Virus record (IMG/VR): IMGVR_UViG_3300042898_001774
Location: 1 to 36,877 of that record
Reading direction: 5' to 3' (one strand)
Source of the DNA: a virus
Length of the DNA stretch: 36,877 nt
Positions 1 to 7,418 of the stretch are shown one piece after another. How positions within the stretch are numbered: the stretch's first letter is position 1; each line of letters opens with the position of its first letter. A program made the translations under genes and the position numbers. Below the pieces are notes generated by a model. It saw only the letters and a list, made by a program, of their open reading frames with translations, was not told the origin of the DNA and did not search any database.

Positions 1-182
1 TGCGAGACGGAGACAACCCGGACTTTAGACCATCATTGATGCCGTTCAACATTGGTGGAGATGCGGCTGCCAATGAATTTTTTCAAGGCTATATAGCAGC
101 CGCACACGTTTATAACATTGCGTTGTCAGCTGGCCAAGTCACAACAAACTTCAACGCAATGCGCGGAAAATTTGGTGTATGA
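1..182 (+). CDS. LamG/concanavalin-like structural protein, C-terminal fragment
   Basis: The third frame is open from the window edge to TGA at 180-182 and gives about 59 residues of a C-terminus. The stretch F-x-G-Y-I-A-A-A-x-V-Y-N-x-A-L-S-x-x-Q-V followed by N-F-N-A is the typical last strand of LamG/concanavalin A-like domains, which phages often carry on tail or capsid decoration proteins that bind glycans. The start lies outside the window, so neither full length nor partner domains can be judged. A structural role is inferred from the family and from the neighbouring packaged-protein genes. Confidence 0.6.
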   Translation, partial: RDGDNPDFRPSLMPFNIGGDAAANEFFQGYIAAAHVYNIALSAGQVTTNFNAMRGKFGV

Positions 183-260
183 CAATAAGTTTAAACATAT
201 GGTGGGACCAATTACAACTATATAGAGTGTCTTAACATAATTCATTTAAAAGTGGACGGA

Positions 261-270
261 GATAAATACT
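261..270 (+). promoter_or_regulatory. Candidate T4-type late promoter (GATAAATACT)
   Basis: GATAAATACT lies 22 bp upstream of the ATG at 292 and differs by one base from the T4 late promoter core TATAAATA, which gp55/gp33-modified RNA polymerase reads. No -35 box is evident, as expected for that class. The same ten bases recur at 6237. The genes downstream (292-5264) are mostly CTS-type internal proteins, which would be expressed late. Confidence 0.4.
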
Positions 271-291
271 ATATTATTTCGGAATTCCACT

Positions 292-1080
292 ATGAAAATC
301 AATCAAATTATCCTAAGTGAGATGGCGACAACTGCAGGGTCAGTTGCAACAGTCGCCAAACCAATGGGCGAGACACAAAAAAGACCTAAAGTAAAAGGTC
401 TAGAACCAGCAGAAAAAGTCATGTCAGGTTCAACTAAGAAAAAAGGTCCATACGCAAATAGTCTAAGTGAGGGCGCAATGAAGCAGTTATCATCAGACTT
501 AAAAGGTGGACCTGATGGATTGAGTGATCAAGAATTTCAAAAGAAATACAAGATGAGTAAGCAAGCTGCCCGTCAAGAGTTAACCTCTAATAGAAAACAA
601 TCTAAGCCAGAACCAGTACAAGAAGCTAGACTAGAAGAAGATGATATAATTCAAATGCCCGGTAGAGGTTCTAAACGCAAAACTGGGTTTGTTCCCCGTG
701 GTCAAAGTCGTATAGACCATGAAGTTGAAATGGCTCGTAGCGATGTATTAGCAACAATGAAAAACGCAAAAGCAATTTATCAACTACTAAAAGACCGTGG
801 TGAAGATGAGGGTCTTGAGGGTTGGGTACAAGAAAAACTAATCAAAGCAAATGATTATCTAAATGCTGTCAAAGAATATTATGACGAAAAAATGATGGAA
901 CAGGGTGCAGGTGTTATTGCAGCCGGCGGCGTCGGTGAAGGTAAAAAAGTTGACCGTATGGTAAAACACATCACTAAATCAGAAAAGAATCTAGGACATT
1001 CCAAAAAAGAAGCAGAAAACATTGCCTGGGCGACTGCTAACAAGCGTGGCATGTTGGACAACAAGAACAAGAAAGCGTGA
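292..1080 (+). CDS. CTS-type internal head protein with basic C-terminal module (262 aa)
   Basis: The protein begins M-K-I-N-Q-I-I-L-S-E-M, giving L-S-E at residues 8-10. This matches T4 capsid-targeting peptides cut after [I/L]-x-E by the prohead protease. The body is Lys/Arg/Glu-rich with low complexity. The C-terminal 40 or so residues (V-D-R-M-V-K-H-I-T-K-S-E-K, then A-E-N-I-A-W-A-T-A-N-K-R-G) look like a discrete basic module. It is preceded by a glycine-rich G-G-V-G-E-G-K joint that resembles the GVAEG linker of the next gene. It is the first gene after a candidate late promoter. Packaging in the head is inferred from the N-terminus; the biochemical activity is unknown. Confidence 0.55.
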   Translation: MKINQIILSEMATTAGSVATVAKPMGETQKRPKVKGLEPAEKVMSGSTKKKGPYANSLSEGAMKQLSSDLKGGPDGLSDQEFQKKYKMSKQAARQELTSNRKQSKPEPVQEARLEEDDIIQMPGRGSKRKTGFVPRGQSRIDHEVEMARSDVLATMKNAKAIYQLLKDRGEDEGLEGWVQEKLIKANDYLNAVKEYYDEKMMEQGAGVIAAGGVGEGKKVDRMVKHITKSEKNLGHSKKEAENIAWATANKRGMLDNKNKKA

Positions 1081-1081
1081 T

Positions 1082-3694
1082 ATGAGCAATATTCTAAAAG
1101 GCTTAAATGAAGGCCGTAATTACGGCCGCGACTCATGGGATAGTAACATGCCCGGCTATCAAGGTGATTATGGTGGCGCAGAAAACTTTGGTCGTAGAAA
1201 TCGTGAGTGGGATGAAGATGATAGAATTGACGCTAGAATCAGAGCCGAATACGAACAGAAAAAACAATACGAACAAAATGGTAAGTTTTGGTTGAAGTTA
1301 AAAGACAGTCAGCGTCATCTTCCTGCAGGACCTTTTGTTGGCAAACAATCTGCAAATCAAGCAGCTATTGATTTATTAAAGCAACAACCTGAACTTAAAG
1401 GTAATTTAGTTATTACTGCTTATGGTCCTGACGAACAAGTTAATGAGTTAAGCAACAACACACTTGCTAGTTACAAAAAGAAAGCCGGTGCTGATGCATC
1501 AGCCGCGGATAAAGCAGGTGACTATAAGCGCGGTGATAAGCGTTTCAGTGGCATTGTCAAAGCAACTAAGAAACAGTTTGATAACGATGCTAAAGGTGTG
1601 GCGGAAGGCAGATATGACTCAGACGATTATTACAATCCTAGAATGAGCAGAGACTATGGGGCGAGGAATCTACATACAGACTCCGGTGCATATGAATTTG
1701 AAAAAAATGTACCAGCCGGCGAACCAGGTGGCGAACGAGGTAGACCACAAAAATTAAAAGGTGTTTCAAAATCATTACCAGCCGATGCGTTTGGTCGTAC
1801 AACAGGTAAAATACCTGCAGGTAAAACTGGCAGAATTCATAGTATGATGGGTGATATTGATGAAGAACTAGACGAAAATCTAAACAAGTGGTTCAAAGAG
1901 AAGTGGGTTCGTTTTGGTCCAGATGGTAAGATCCGCGGTGATTGCGCTAGAGGTGATGACAGTGAAGGTAAGCCAAAATGCTTGCCACAAAGTAAAGCAC
2001 ACAGTCTAGGTAAAGAAGGTCGTGCAAGTGCAGCAAGTCGTAAGCGCAGAGAAGATCCTAATCCAGAGCGTAGTGGTAAGGCTATCAATGTCACCACCAA
2101 GAAAAAATCAAATGAAGGTGTGGCGGAAGGCTGGAGAGAAGAAGCCGAAGATATGGGTGAATGGGCAGAGTATGTTCGCACAAAGTTAATGAGTACTCCT
2201 GAGCAACAAAGATACAGCGTGGCTCAACAGTTAAGCCGCATCGAAGTTAAAAACTTTGGTAGCGAACTGGTTACATCTCAAAACTTTGACCCTAAAACAG
2301 GAAAACCAAAACCAGGCCGCGAAACTGGTCTAACAAAAATTGTAAAAGATACACTAAGGGCATTAACTAAGCCGCAAGGCATTACTGCGGCCGGATATGT
2401 TAATCTTACACCAGGCCCCCAAGAAATTGATAAGCCAGACGACCGCGGCGGGCGAGATTGGGTGGTTGATACTAACATGGGTTGGCTCGTAGTTCCTGAT
2501 GCAGGTAACGCTCCTGGTAGAGTTAAAAGATTGTTATATACTGCCTTTACATGGGGTCCTGAAATTTATCCTTATGCAATTGAACGATTTCAGGAGACTG
2601 GCGATTTTACTGAACAGGATCTAAGAGACCTACGAGCAGAGGCTGCTGAAAGACAACGTGGTGAAAGACTTGAAGAAACAGGATCAGCGACACCTATGCT
2701 CAAGGTCGGCGATGAAATCATGTGGAAACCGTTAAACGCTAAAATGATTCCCATTGCTGCCACTGTTATTGCTGTAGATGCTGAGAAATTAAAGATTAAA
2801 ATCTATAGTCCTCGTATGATACAAATGCGTAATGGCAATGATACAATGGTAGTTGCGTTAGCAAATAGTGAAATAACTCCCAAACAGATCACTACCGAAT
2901 CAGAAAATCCTTACGGGTATGAAGTAGGGCAAACTGTAAAACTTGACAATGGTCAACAAGGTCGTGTCATTGATATTTTTGATGACAGCATTGAAGTATT
3001 ATTAGTCGGCGGTCGCACAGTAACAGTAGACTTCCGTGACGCACATGTAATTGATGAAGATGTTGTTGCAGAAGACCAGTTAGATGAATTAAAATGCTGG
3101 CCTGGGTACACAAGAGTTCGAGGTGTTCCTGCTGGTGCACCTGGCAGCTGTAAAAAGAAAACCAACGAGGAAGGTGTGGCGGAAGGCCAAGAAGAAAAAT
3201 GCCCACATTGTGGCGGCGCCATGTTCAGTGAAATGATTATGAACGAAAAGAAAGATGCTTGCTACTACAAAGTTAAGAGCCGTTATAAAGTATGGCCAAG
3301 TGCTTATGCTAGTGGTGCATTAGTTAAGTGTCGTAAGAGTGGAGCAGATAGTTGGGGCGACGGCGGAAAGAAAAGTGAAAGTGCTATCATGAGAGGTCTT
3401 GTAGACGAGGGTTGGAAGGAAAAATTAGGTGCCGCAGCACTGGCTGGATCAATGGCTTTGGGTGCAGCAGGCGCAAATGCTAGAGTTGTTCCAGGTCAAG
3501 ATGATCCTAGTATCAATAGATTAACTGGTAAACCAATCGCAACACAACAAGCAACTGATACCGCTCCCACAAAGGCAGGAGCTCCAAGTGGATATAGTAA
3601 AGAATGGTTGCAAAAGGCTGCCGATCCAAATCGTATAGGTAGATATATGATTAGTGTTGAAAAAGCACAAGAATTATTAAAGAATATGCCATGA
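1082..3694 (+). CDS. Modular CTS-type protein with three GVAEG joints (870 aa)
   Basis: The start at 1082 (2 bp after the previous stop) is preferred to an in-frame ATG at 1022 because it gives M-S-N-I-L-K-G-L-N-E-G, a CTS-like peptide with L-N-E|G at residues 8-11. GVAEG occurs at residues 172-176, 346-350 and 698-702, always encoded by the same 15 bases, and splits the protein into dissimilar pieces. One has W-V-R-F-G-P-D-G-K-I-R-G-D-C-A-R (about 275-290). One has C-W-P-G-Y-T-R-V (from 672). The last has a C-P-H-C-G-G knuckle and a Lys/Cys-rich Y-K-V-K-S-R-Y-K-V-W-P-S-A-Y-A-S-G-A block. Near the end (about 777-800) is a signal-peptide-like segment ending A-N-A, preceded by an in-frame ATG at 3389. 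No enzyme domain was recognised. It is probably a packaged polyprotein. Confidence 0.6.
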   Translation: MSNILKGLNEGRNYGRDSWDSNMPGYQGDYGGAENFGRRNREWDEDDRIDARIRAEYEQKKQYEQNGKFWLKLKDSQRHLPAGPFVGKQSANQAAIDLLKQQPELKGNLVITAYGPDEQVNELSNNTLASYKKKAGADASAADKAGDYKRGDKRFSGIVKATKKQFDNDAKGVAEGRYDSDDYYNPRMSRDYGARNLHTDSGAYEFEKNVPAGEPGGERGRPQKLKGVSKSLPADAFGRTTGKIPAGKTGRIHSMMGDIDEELDENLNKWFKEKWVRFGPDGKIRGDCARGDDSEGKPKCLPQSKAHSLGKEGRASAASRKRREDPNPERSGKAINVTTKKKSNEGVAEGWREEAEDMGEWAEYVRTKLMSTPEQQRYSVAQQLSRIEVKNFGSELVTSQNFDPKTGKPKPGRETGLTKIVKDTLRALTKPQGITAAGYVNLTPGPQEIDKPDDRGGRDWVVDTNMGWLVVPDAGNAPGRVKRLLYTAFTWGPEIYPYAIERFQETGDFTEQDLRDLRAEAAERQRGERLEETGSATPMLKVGDEIMWKPLNAKMIPIAATVIAVDAEKLKIKIYSPRMIQMRNGNDTMVVALANSEITPKQITTESENPYGYEVGQTVKLDNGQQGRVIDIFDDSIEVLLVGGRTVTVDFRDAHVIDEDVVAEDQLDELKCWPGYTRVRGVPAGAPGSCKKKTNEEGVAEGQEEKCPHCGGAMFSEMIMNEKKDACYYKVKSRYKVWPSAYASGALVKCRKSGADSWGDGGKKSESAIMRGLVDEGWKEKLGAAALAGSMALGAAGANARVVPGQDDPSINRLTGKPIATQQATDTAPTKAGAPSGYSKEWLQKAADPNRIGRYMISVEKAQELLKNMP
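1595..1609 (+). repeat. GVAEG-coding 15-bp repeat, copy 1
   Basis: GGTGTGGCGGAAGGC in frame, encoding G-V-A-E-G at residues 172-176 of the 870-aa protein. It is identical at nucleotide level to the copies at 2117 and 3173 and to three minus-strand copies near 30.3-31.0 kb. GTG, GCG and GGC look uncommon in these AT-rich genes, which makes chance identity of the codons unlikely. Confidence 0.9.
2117..2131 (+). repeat. GVAEG-coding 15-bp repeat, copy 2
   Basis: Exact copy of GGTGTGGCGGAAGGC, encoding residues 346-350 of the 870-aa protein. It is preceded by a Lys/Ser/Asn-rich stretch and followed by an acidic one (W-R-E-E-A-E-D). Flanking DNA differs from copy 1, so conservation is confined to the joint. 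Confidence 0.9.
3173..3187 (+). repeat. GVAEG-coding 15-bp repeat, copy 3
   Basis: Exact copy of GGTGTGGCGGAAGGC, encoding residues 698-702 of the 870-aa protein. It lies between the C-W-P-G-Y-T-R-V module and the C-P-H-C-G-G zinc-knuckle-like module. The bases just upstream (gaggaa) resemble the context of copy 2 (atgaa). Confidence 0.9.
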
Positions 3695-3736
3695 AAGACT
3701 ACGACTTTTATTGGAACTTAAAAGGATACCCTAGAA

Positions 3737-4180
3737 ATGTTAGCTGATGCACTTAAAGTATTACTCGCAACAAGTTATGCGTTTGTAATCAAAACACAAA
3801 ACTTTCACTGGAATGTTGAAGGTCCTGACTTCCCGCAGTATCATGAGTTTTTAGGAAACTTGTATGAAGAAGTATATGGTAATTCTATAGACCAGACGGC
3901 AGAACTAATTCGACAATTGGATAGTTACACACCTGGTTCTATTACTAGATTTGCAGAGTTAAGTCAGATACCAGATCAAACAAAAATTCCTAGAGGGGAA
4001 TTGATGATGGCAGAGTTGTATGAAGATAATCAAAAAATTCTAGCGTTGTGGAAGCAAGCATTTCATGTTGCTGAACAAGAAGACGAACAGGGTGTCGCTG
4101 ATTATATAGCAAGTCGTATAGATGCACACGGTAAACATAACTGGATGTTGCGTAGTATTTTAAAAACAGCCAGAGCATAA
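3737..4180 (+). CDS. Dps-like ferritin family protein (147 aa)
   Basis: The sequence K-T-Q-N-F-H-W-N-V-E-G-P-D-F-x-x-x-H-E-F near the N-terminus, followed by S-I-D-Q-T-A-E, is the Dps ferroxidase signature: H24, H36, D52 and E56 match E. coli Dps H51, H63, D78 and E82. One extra residue lies between H36 and D52. Dps proteins form 12-subunit shells that oxidise and store iron and protect DNA; the Lys-rich N-terminal DNA-binding tail is missing here. The gene has an AAAGGA ribosome site and sits between two CTS-type genes, and it has no CTS itself. A protective role against peroxide during infection is inferred. Confidence 0.85.
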   Translation: MLADALKVLLATSYAFVIKTQNFHWNVEGPDFPQYHEFLGNLYEEVYGNSIDQTAELIRQLDSYTPGSITRFAELSQIPDQTKIPRGELMMAELYEDNQKILALWKQAFHVAEQEDEQGVADYIASRIDAHGKHNWMLRSILKTARA

Positions 4181-4181
4181 C

Positions 4182-5264
4182 ATGAGAGCCAGCGAGTTCA
4201 TCACAGAATTATTCAATCCAGGCAAAAAATGGCAGTGGAGTTTTCAGGGCAGTGAAGAAGCAGTAGCAGTATTTCATGTAGGTGAAGTCCCCTACATGTT
4301 TCATGCATATGGTGCTGATGGTCAATGGGAAGTTGAATTCAAGCGTCACGGTAATAAACTAGATAGAATGCAAAAGTTTGGACTAACTGGTACAGGAAAT
4401 AGTGCCGAAGTTATGAGCACAGTTGTTGATATCATGAGAGCATTCTTAGACAAGTATAAAGACAAAATTGAAGTATTGATATTCTCAGCGAAAGAAGATT
4501 CACGCCAAGGTTTGTATGCTAGGATGGTCAAACGCTTGTTGCCTGATTGGATAATGAGACAAGATGGTGAAGAGTTCATACTTATGGCTCTTTCGGAAGC
4601 AAAAGAAGAAGTATTAGATGAGATGCCTCTCCCAGCTGACTGGGATCCTGCACAAATGCGTCAACAAGGTACTAGTTTCAAGTCTAGACTTGCTTATGCA
4701 CTAGAAAGAGCAAAGAAGCTAGGAACCGGATCTAGCCGTGTTGCTACTATTATTGAATATCAAGGTAGACCTACTGTTCTTAAAATTGCAAAGAACGCCA
4801 AAGGCCTAGCACAGAATAGTGTTGAGGCAGATATTCTCAATGACGGTTATGCTAGTCAGATGGGTATACTAATTCCGTTGATTGATTATGATGAACAGAA
4901 TCGTGAACCTACTTGGGTTCATACAGAGTTAGCACAGAAAGTAAATGAAAAGCAATTATGCCAATTTATGGGCTGTGACAACTTAGATCAGCTAGTGAAT
5001 ATGGCTTGGGCTATCACTGGTAAAAAGAGATATGTAGGTAACTATCAAGATTATGTAAAATTCTTGCGTGAAAGAGGCAAGACTGATGAACAAATAGAGA
5101 CAATGACTGATTACGCCAATACACTAGCAGACTTAAACAGTAACTTTGATGTTGAGTTAGCTGACTTTGCTAGAGCAGCCAATTGGGGTATATATAACGG
5201 TAAACCTGTTATTATTGATGTTGGCTTCAACAGCAATGTTTTAAATCAGTATTACAAAAGATGA
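4182..5264 (+). CDS. CTS-type protein: GNAT-like domain plus protein-kinase-like domain (360 aa)
   Basis: The N-terminus M-R-A-S-E-F-I-T-E-L-F (I-T-E at 7-9) resembles T4 Alt and internal-protein leaders. Residues 25-135 look GNAT-like, with a strand (V-L-I-F-S-A-K) and then S-R-x-x-L-Y-x-R-M. Residues 165-360 resemble a protein kinase fold: small loop G-T-G-S-S-R-V-A (181-188), V-L-K-I-A with K201, a helix Glu at 215, hinge W-V-H-T-E-L (246-250), D328 and N334 in a catalytic-loop-like stretch, and I-D-V-G (345-348) in the DFG place. L-S-E (137-139) and L-D-E (145-147) between the domains could be extra prohead-protease sites. It may be an injected effector kinase or a degenerate kinase fold. 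It overlaps nothing and lies 1 bp after dps. Confidence 0.55.
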   Translation: MRASEFITELFNPGKKWQWSFQGSEEAVAVFHVGEVPYMFHAYGADGQWEVEFKRHGNKLDRMQKFGLTGTGNSAEVMSTVVDIMRAFLDKYKDKIEVLIFSAKEDSRQGLYARMVKRLLPDWIMRQDGEEFILMALSEAKEEVLDEMPLPADWDPAQMRQQGTSFKSRLAYALERAKKLGTGSSRVATIIEYQGRPTVLKIAKNAKGLAQNSVEADILNDGYASQMGILIPLIDYDEQNREPTWVHTELAQKVNEKQLCQFMGCDNLDQLVNMAWAITGKKRYVGNYQDYVKFLRERGKTDEQIETMTDYANTLADLNSNFDVELADFARAANWGIYNGKPVIIDVGFNSNVLNQYYKR

Positions 5265-5317
5265 GAATTTAAGAACTATCTAAATTAGAGCACCTAGTTA
5301 GTCAGACTATATAGTTG

Positions 5318-6238
5318 ATGAATATTACAGTCTGCTTTGATAAAATTGATCCAAAACCTTGGATAGAGTTGTTAAGTAGTTCTATCCAAGGTTCTTTCGT
5401 ATCGGAATGGAAACCAGGAAATGAACCTAGTGACATAGCAATTGTTTGGGAACCCCCTCAACAGTTCATAGACGAACAAAAAGACCTCAAGTTCATATTC
5501 AATATAGGTGCCGGTGTCGATTCAGTGTTGAAGCTCAAATTACCAAATACCGTAAAAGTAGTGAAACTAGATGGTCCTGATATTTCACTACAAATGGCTG
5601 AATATGTTTGTCATGCAGTAATACGTCATTTTCGTAAGTTTAACGAATATACCATTGACGCCAAAAAGAAACGCTGGACTTTAAGAAAGCCAAGAAGTCG
5701 CACTGACTTCATTATCGGTGTTATGGGATTAGGTAACACAGGTCAACGTGTAGCTAAAGCACTCAGAGTATTTGACTTTCCTGTTAACGGATATAGCCGT
5801 AGCAGCAAATACATAGAAGGCGTAACTTGTTTTTCAGGAAAAGAACAGTTCAGTGACTTCTTGGGTTCTTGCCGTGTTCTAGTAAATTTACTACCACTGA
5901 CGAGTGACACTGAGCATATATTAAATCGTGAATCATTGTCCTTACTTCCCCGCGGTGCTTATGTCATAAACGTAGCTAGAGGAAATCACTTAGTAGAGAG
6001 AGACTTAATTGAATTGATTGACAGTGGTCATTTGTCTGGTGCTACTCTTGATGTATTCAAAACTGAGCCGTTGCATACACAGCATCCATTTTGGGAACAT
6101 CCAAGTATAACAATTACCCCTCATATAGGTGCACGTATAATGCGTGAAGAAACAGTTACACAGATAGTAAGTAAGATAGAAGCAATAGGACAAGGGAAAT
6201 CTATTACCGGTGTTATTGATTCATATAAAGGATATTGA
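5318..6238 (+). CDS. ghrA: GhrA-like D-2-hydroxyacid dehydrogenase (306 aa)
   Basis: It resembles E. coli GhrA, the glyoxylate/hydroxypyruvate reductase, over its full length. Shared features are G-A-G-V-D-S near residue 65, the NAD(P) motif G-L-G-N-T-G (137-142), S-R-S after the second strand (NADPH preference), N-L-L-P, the R-G with R221, E250 in T-E-P, and H269 in T-P-H-I-G. It also shares the C-terminal ending (I-D-x-x-K-G-Y against V-D-R-A-R-G-Y). R221, E250 and H269 form the catalytic triad of the family. ATG at 5318 was chosen over TTG at 5315. It probably reduces glyoxylate or hydroxypyruvate in the host cytoplasm. It is a cellular metabolic gene inside a structural region, which suggests acquisition from a bacterium. 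Confidence 0.85.
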   Translation: MNITVCFDKIDPKPWIELLSSSIQGSFVSEWKPGNEPSDIAIVWEPPQQFIDEQKDLKFIFNIGAGVDSVLKLKLPNTVKVVKLDGPDISLQMAEYVCHAVIRHFRKFNEYTIDAKKKRWTLRKPRSRTDFIIGVMGLGNTGQRVAKALRVFDFPVNGYSRSSKYIEGVTCFSGKEQFSDFLGSCRVLVNLLPLTSDTEHILNRESLSLLPRGAYVINVARGNHLVERDLIELIDSGHLSGATLDVFKTEPLHTQHPFWEHPSITITPHIGARIMREETVTQIVSKIEAIGQGKSITGVIDSYKGY

Positions 6239-6246
6239 TAAATACT
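6237..6246 (+). promoter_or_regulatory. Candidate T4-type late promoter (GATAAATACT)
   Basis: The same ten bases as at 261-270, overlapping the stop codon of the GhrA-like gene. A transcript from here would start just ahead of the folded region at 6273-6356 and then read the thermonuclease and metallopeptidase genes. Confidence 0.4.
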
Positions 6247-6272
6247 TATAACATAAAGAACCCACCTTAGGG

Positions 6273-6356
6273 CCGGTGTCGCTATCGGTTAGAGCGTAAG
6301 CTCAGGCGTCAACAGGGCGGCTGCTGCCCTAGCAAAGAGTTACGCCAGACTCTTGC
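6273..6356 (+). ncRNA. Candidate structured RNA (four hairpins, possible pseudoknot)
   Basis: This GC-richer stretch lies between the GhrA-like and thermonuclease genes. Visible stems are 6273-6277 with 6284-6288; 6292-6295 with 6300-6303, closing a GUAA (GNRA) tetraloop; 6314-6318 with 6326-6330; and 6332-6340 with 6349-6356 (one bulged A). GGCGT at 6305-6309 is complementary to ACGCC at 6342-6346 in the loop of the last hairpin, allowing a 5-bp pseudoknot. It could be a riboswitch-like 5' leader or a small RNA. No known family was recognised. A tRNA was considered and rejected because there is no T-arm. Confidence 0.4.
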
Positions 6357-6384
6357 TCAAGTGAGCATTTATTTGAAAGACAAC

Positions 6385-6825
6385 ATGAAGAAATTTATAA
6401 CGACACTACTATTAGCACTTGTAGCAACTACTGGGTATGCACAAAAGACACCTCAGGGCGTCACATATGATGCAAACATCATCCGTGTAAGTGACGGTGA
6501 TACTATCGTTATTGCAGCACCATTTTTACCTGCGCCGTTAAAGCCGCAACTAGCAGTTAGAATATTTGGGGTCGATACTCCTGAAAAAGGATTCAGAGCT
6601 AAGTGTGAGTCTGAGAACCAACGAGGTTTGGCAGCAAGTGAATTCACTAAGAAGTTAGTCACTGCTAGTCAAAAACGACAAGTGACATTATATGATTGGG
6701 ATAAGTTTGGCGGCAGAGTCTTAGGTGATATTATATTAGATGGTAAAAGTCTAAGACAACAGTTAATTGCTAACGGCTTTGCCCGTGAGTATTTTGGCGA
6801 TGCAAAGCAATCTTGGTGTAACTAA
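6385..6825 (+). CDS. Secreted thermonuclease (SNase) family nuclease (146 aa)
   Basis: ATG at 6385 is preferred to an in-frame GTG at 6361 because it begins a clean signal peptide: M-K-K-F, a hydrophobic Leu/Ala core and G-Y-A-Q at about residue 20. The mature part is a staphylococcal-nuclease fold. D39 in S-D-G-D-T, R59, D64 and E67 in R-I-F-G-V-D-T-P-E, and R111 in G-G-R-V-L-G match S. aureus nuclease D21, R35, D40, E43 and R87. The enzyme cleaves DNA and RNA with Ca2+ and is probably exported to the periplasm or outside. Two Cys (74, 145) could form a disulfide. The folded region just upstream may control it. Confidence 0.85.
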   Translation: MKKFITTLLLALVATTGYAQKTPQGVTYDANIIRVSDGDTIVIAAPFLPAPLKPQLAVRIFGVDTPEKGFRAKCESENQRGLAASEFTKKLVTASQKRQVTLYDWDKFGGRVLGDIILDGKSLRQQLIANGFAREYFGDAKQSWCN

Positions 6826-6839
6826 GACTAAATATATTC

Positions 6840-7418
6840 ATGAACGCATACGAATTTATTGCCGAATCTGCTGTTGACGAACTTGCAAAAACACTACCAA
6901 GTTTGGAGAAACACAATTACACTGCTATTGATTCAATGGTTCGTAGAGTTGCGGCCAAACATAGAATTAATAAAGATTTATTATCTGATATATTTGCAAA
7001 GAAATTTGATAGAACACCTAGTCAATGGATAGACGGCAAATTAGATGAAGAAGGTACTGTCGATTCAGACATAGCACAAGAAGTTGAAAATTTCGTTAAG
7101 TGGGCTTCTGGCGTATTGAATGTTAAATCCAAACCAAAATTTGAATTGAGTATGGATACCAATCAAGCACAAGACGGACATCACACCGGAGCACATTCAC
7201 CTAATTCTAATCATGTTTGGGTGTATGTGAATAATCGTAATTTAGTAGATATACTACGAACAGTATTTCACGAACTGGTGCATGTCCGACAAGGCGAATT
7301 GGGTATGATACAACCAGGTGATAGTTATCCGGGCAGTCCAATTGAAGCAATGGCTGATATGCTAGCAGGTAAATACATCAAAATCTACGGCGAAGAGAAC
7401 CATCATATCTTTCAATGA
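6840..7418 (+). CDS. CTS-type zinc metallopeptidase-like protein (192 aa)
   Basis: The N-terminus M-N-A-Y-E-F-I-A-E-S is almost the T4 internal-protein leader (E-F-I-A-E|A), with I-A-E at 7-9. A helical region at about 25-65 follows. The C-terminal domain has F-H-E-L-V-H-V-R-Q-G-E, an HExxH zinc site (H144, E145, H148), with E169 in P-I-E-A-M-A-D as a likely third ligand, as in gluzincins. Packaging in the head is inferred from the leader; the natural substrate is unknown. It could act after injection or during head maturation. It begins 14 bp after the thermonuclease gene and overlaps the next gene by 4 bp. Confidence 0.65.
   Translation: MNAYEFIAESAVDELAKTLPSLEKHNYTAIDSMVRRVAAKHRINKDLLSDIFAKKFDRTPSQWIDGKLDEEGTVDSDIAQEVENFVKWASGVLNVKSKPKFELSMDTNQAQDGHHTGAHSPNSNHVWVYVNNRNLVDILRTVFHELVHVRQGELGMIQPGDSYPGSPIEAMADMLAGKYIKIYGEENHHIFQ

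Noticed and set aside
1022-1081. Upstream ATG extending the 870-aa protein
   Set aside because: It overlaps the end of the previous gene in another frame, and only the 1082 start gives the L-N-E|G leader.
1595-3187. CRISPR-like array from the regular repeat
   Set aside because: The repeats are only 15 bp, are in coding frame, are spaced hundreds of bases apart unevenly, and no cas gene is present.
3691-3747. 18-codon ORF between the 870-aa gene and dps
   Set aside because: It overlaps the dps start, has no ribosome site and resembles nothing; probably just the leader of dps.
6270-6360. tRNA gene suggested by GGTTAGAGC-like D-arm
   Set aside because: No T-arm (GGTTCRA), no 7-bp acceptor stem and no CCA; the stems fit a different fold.
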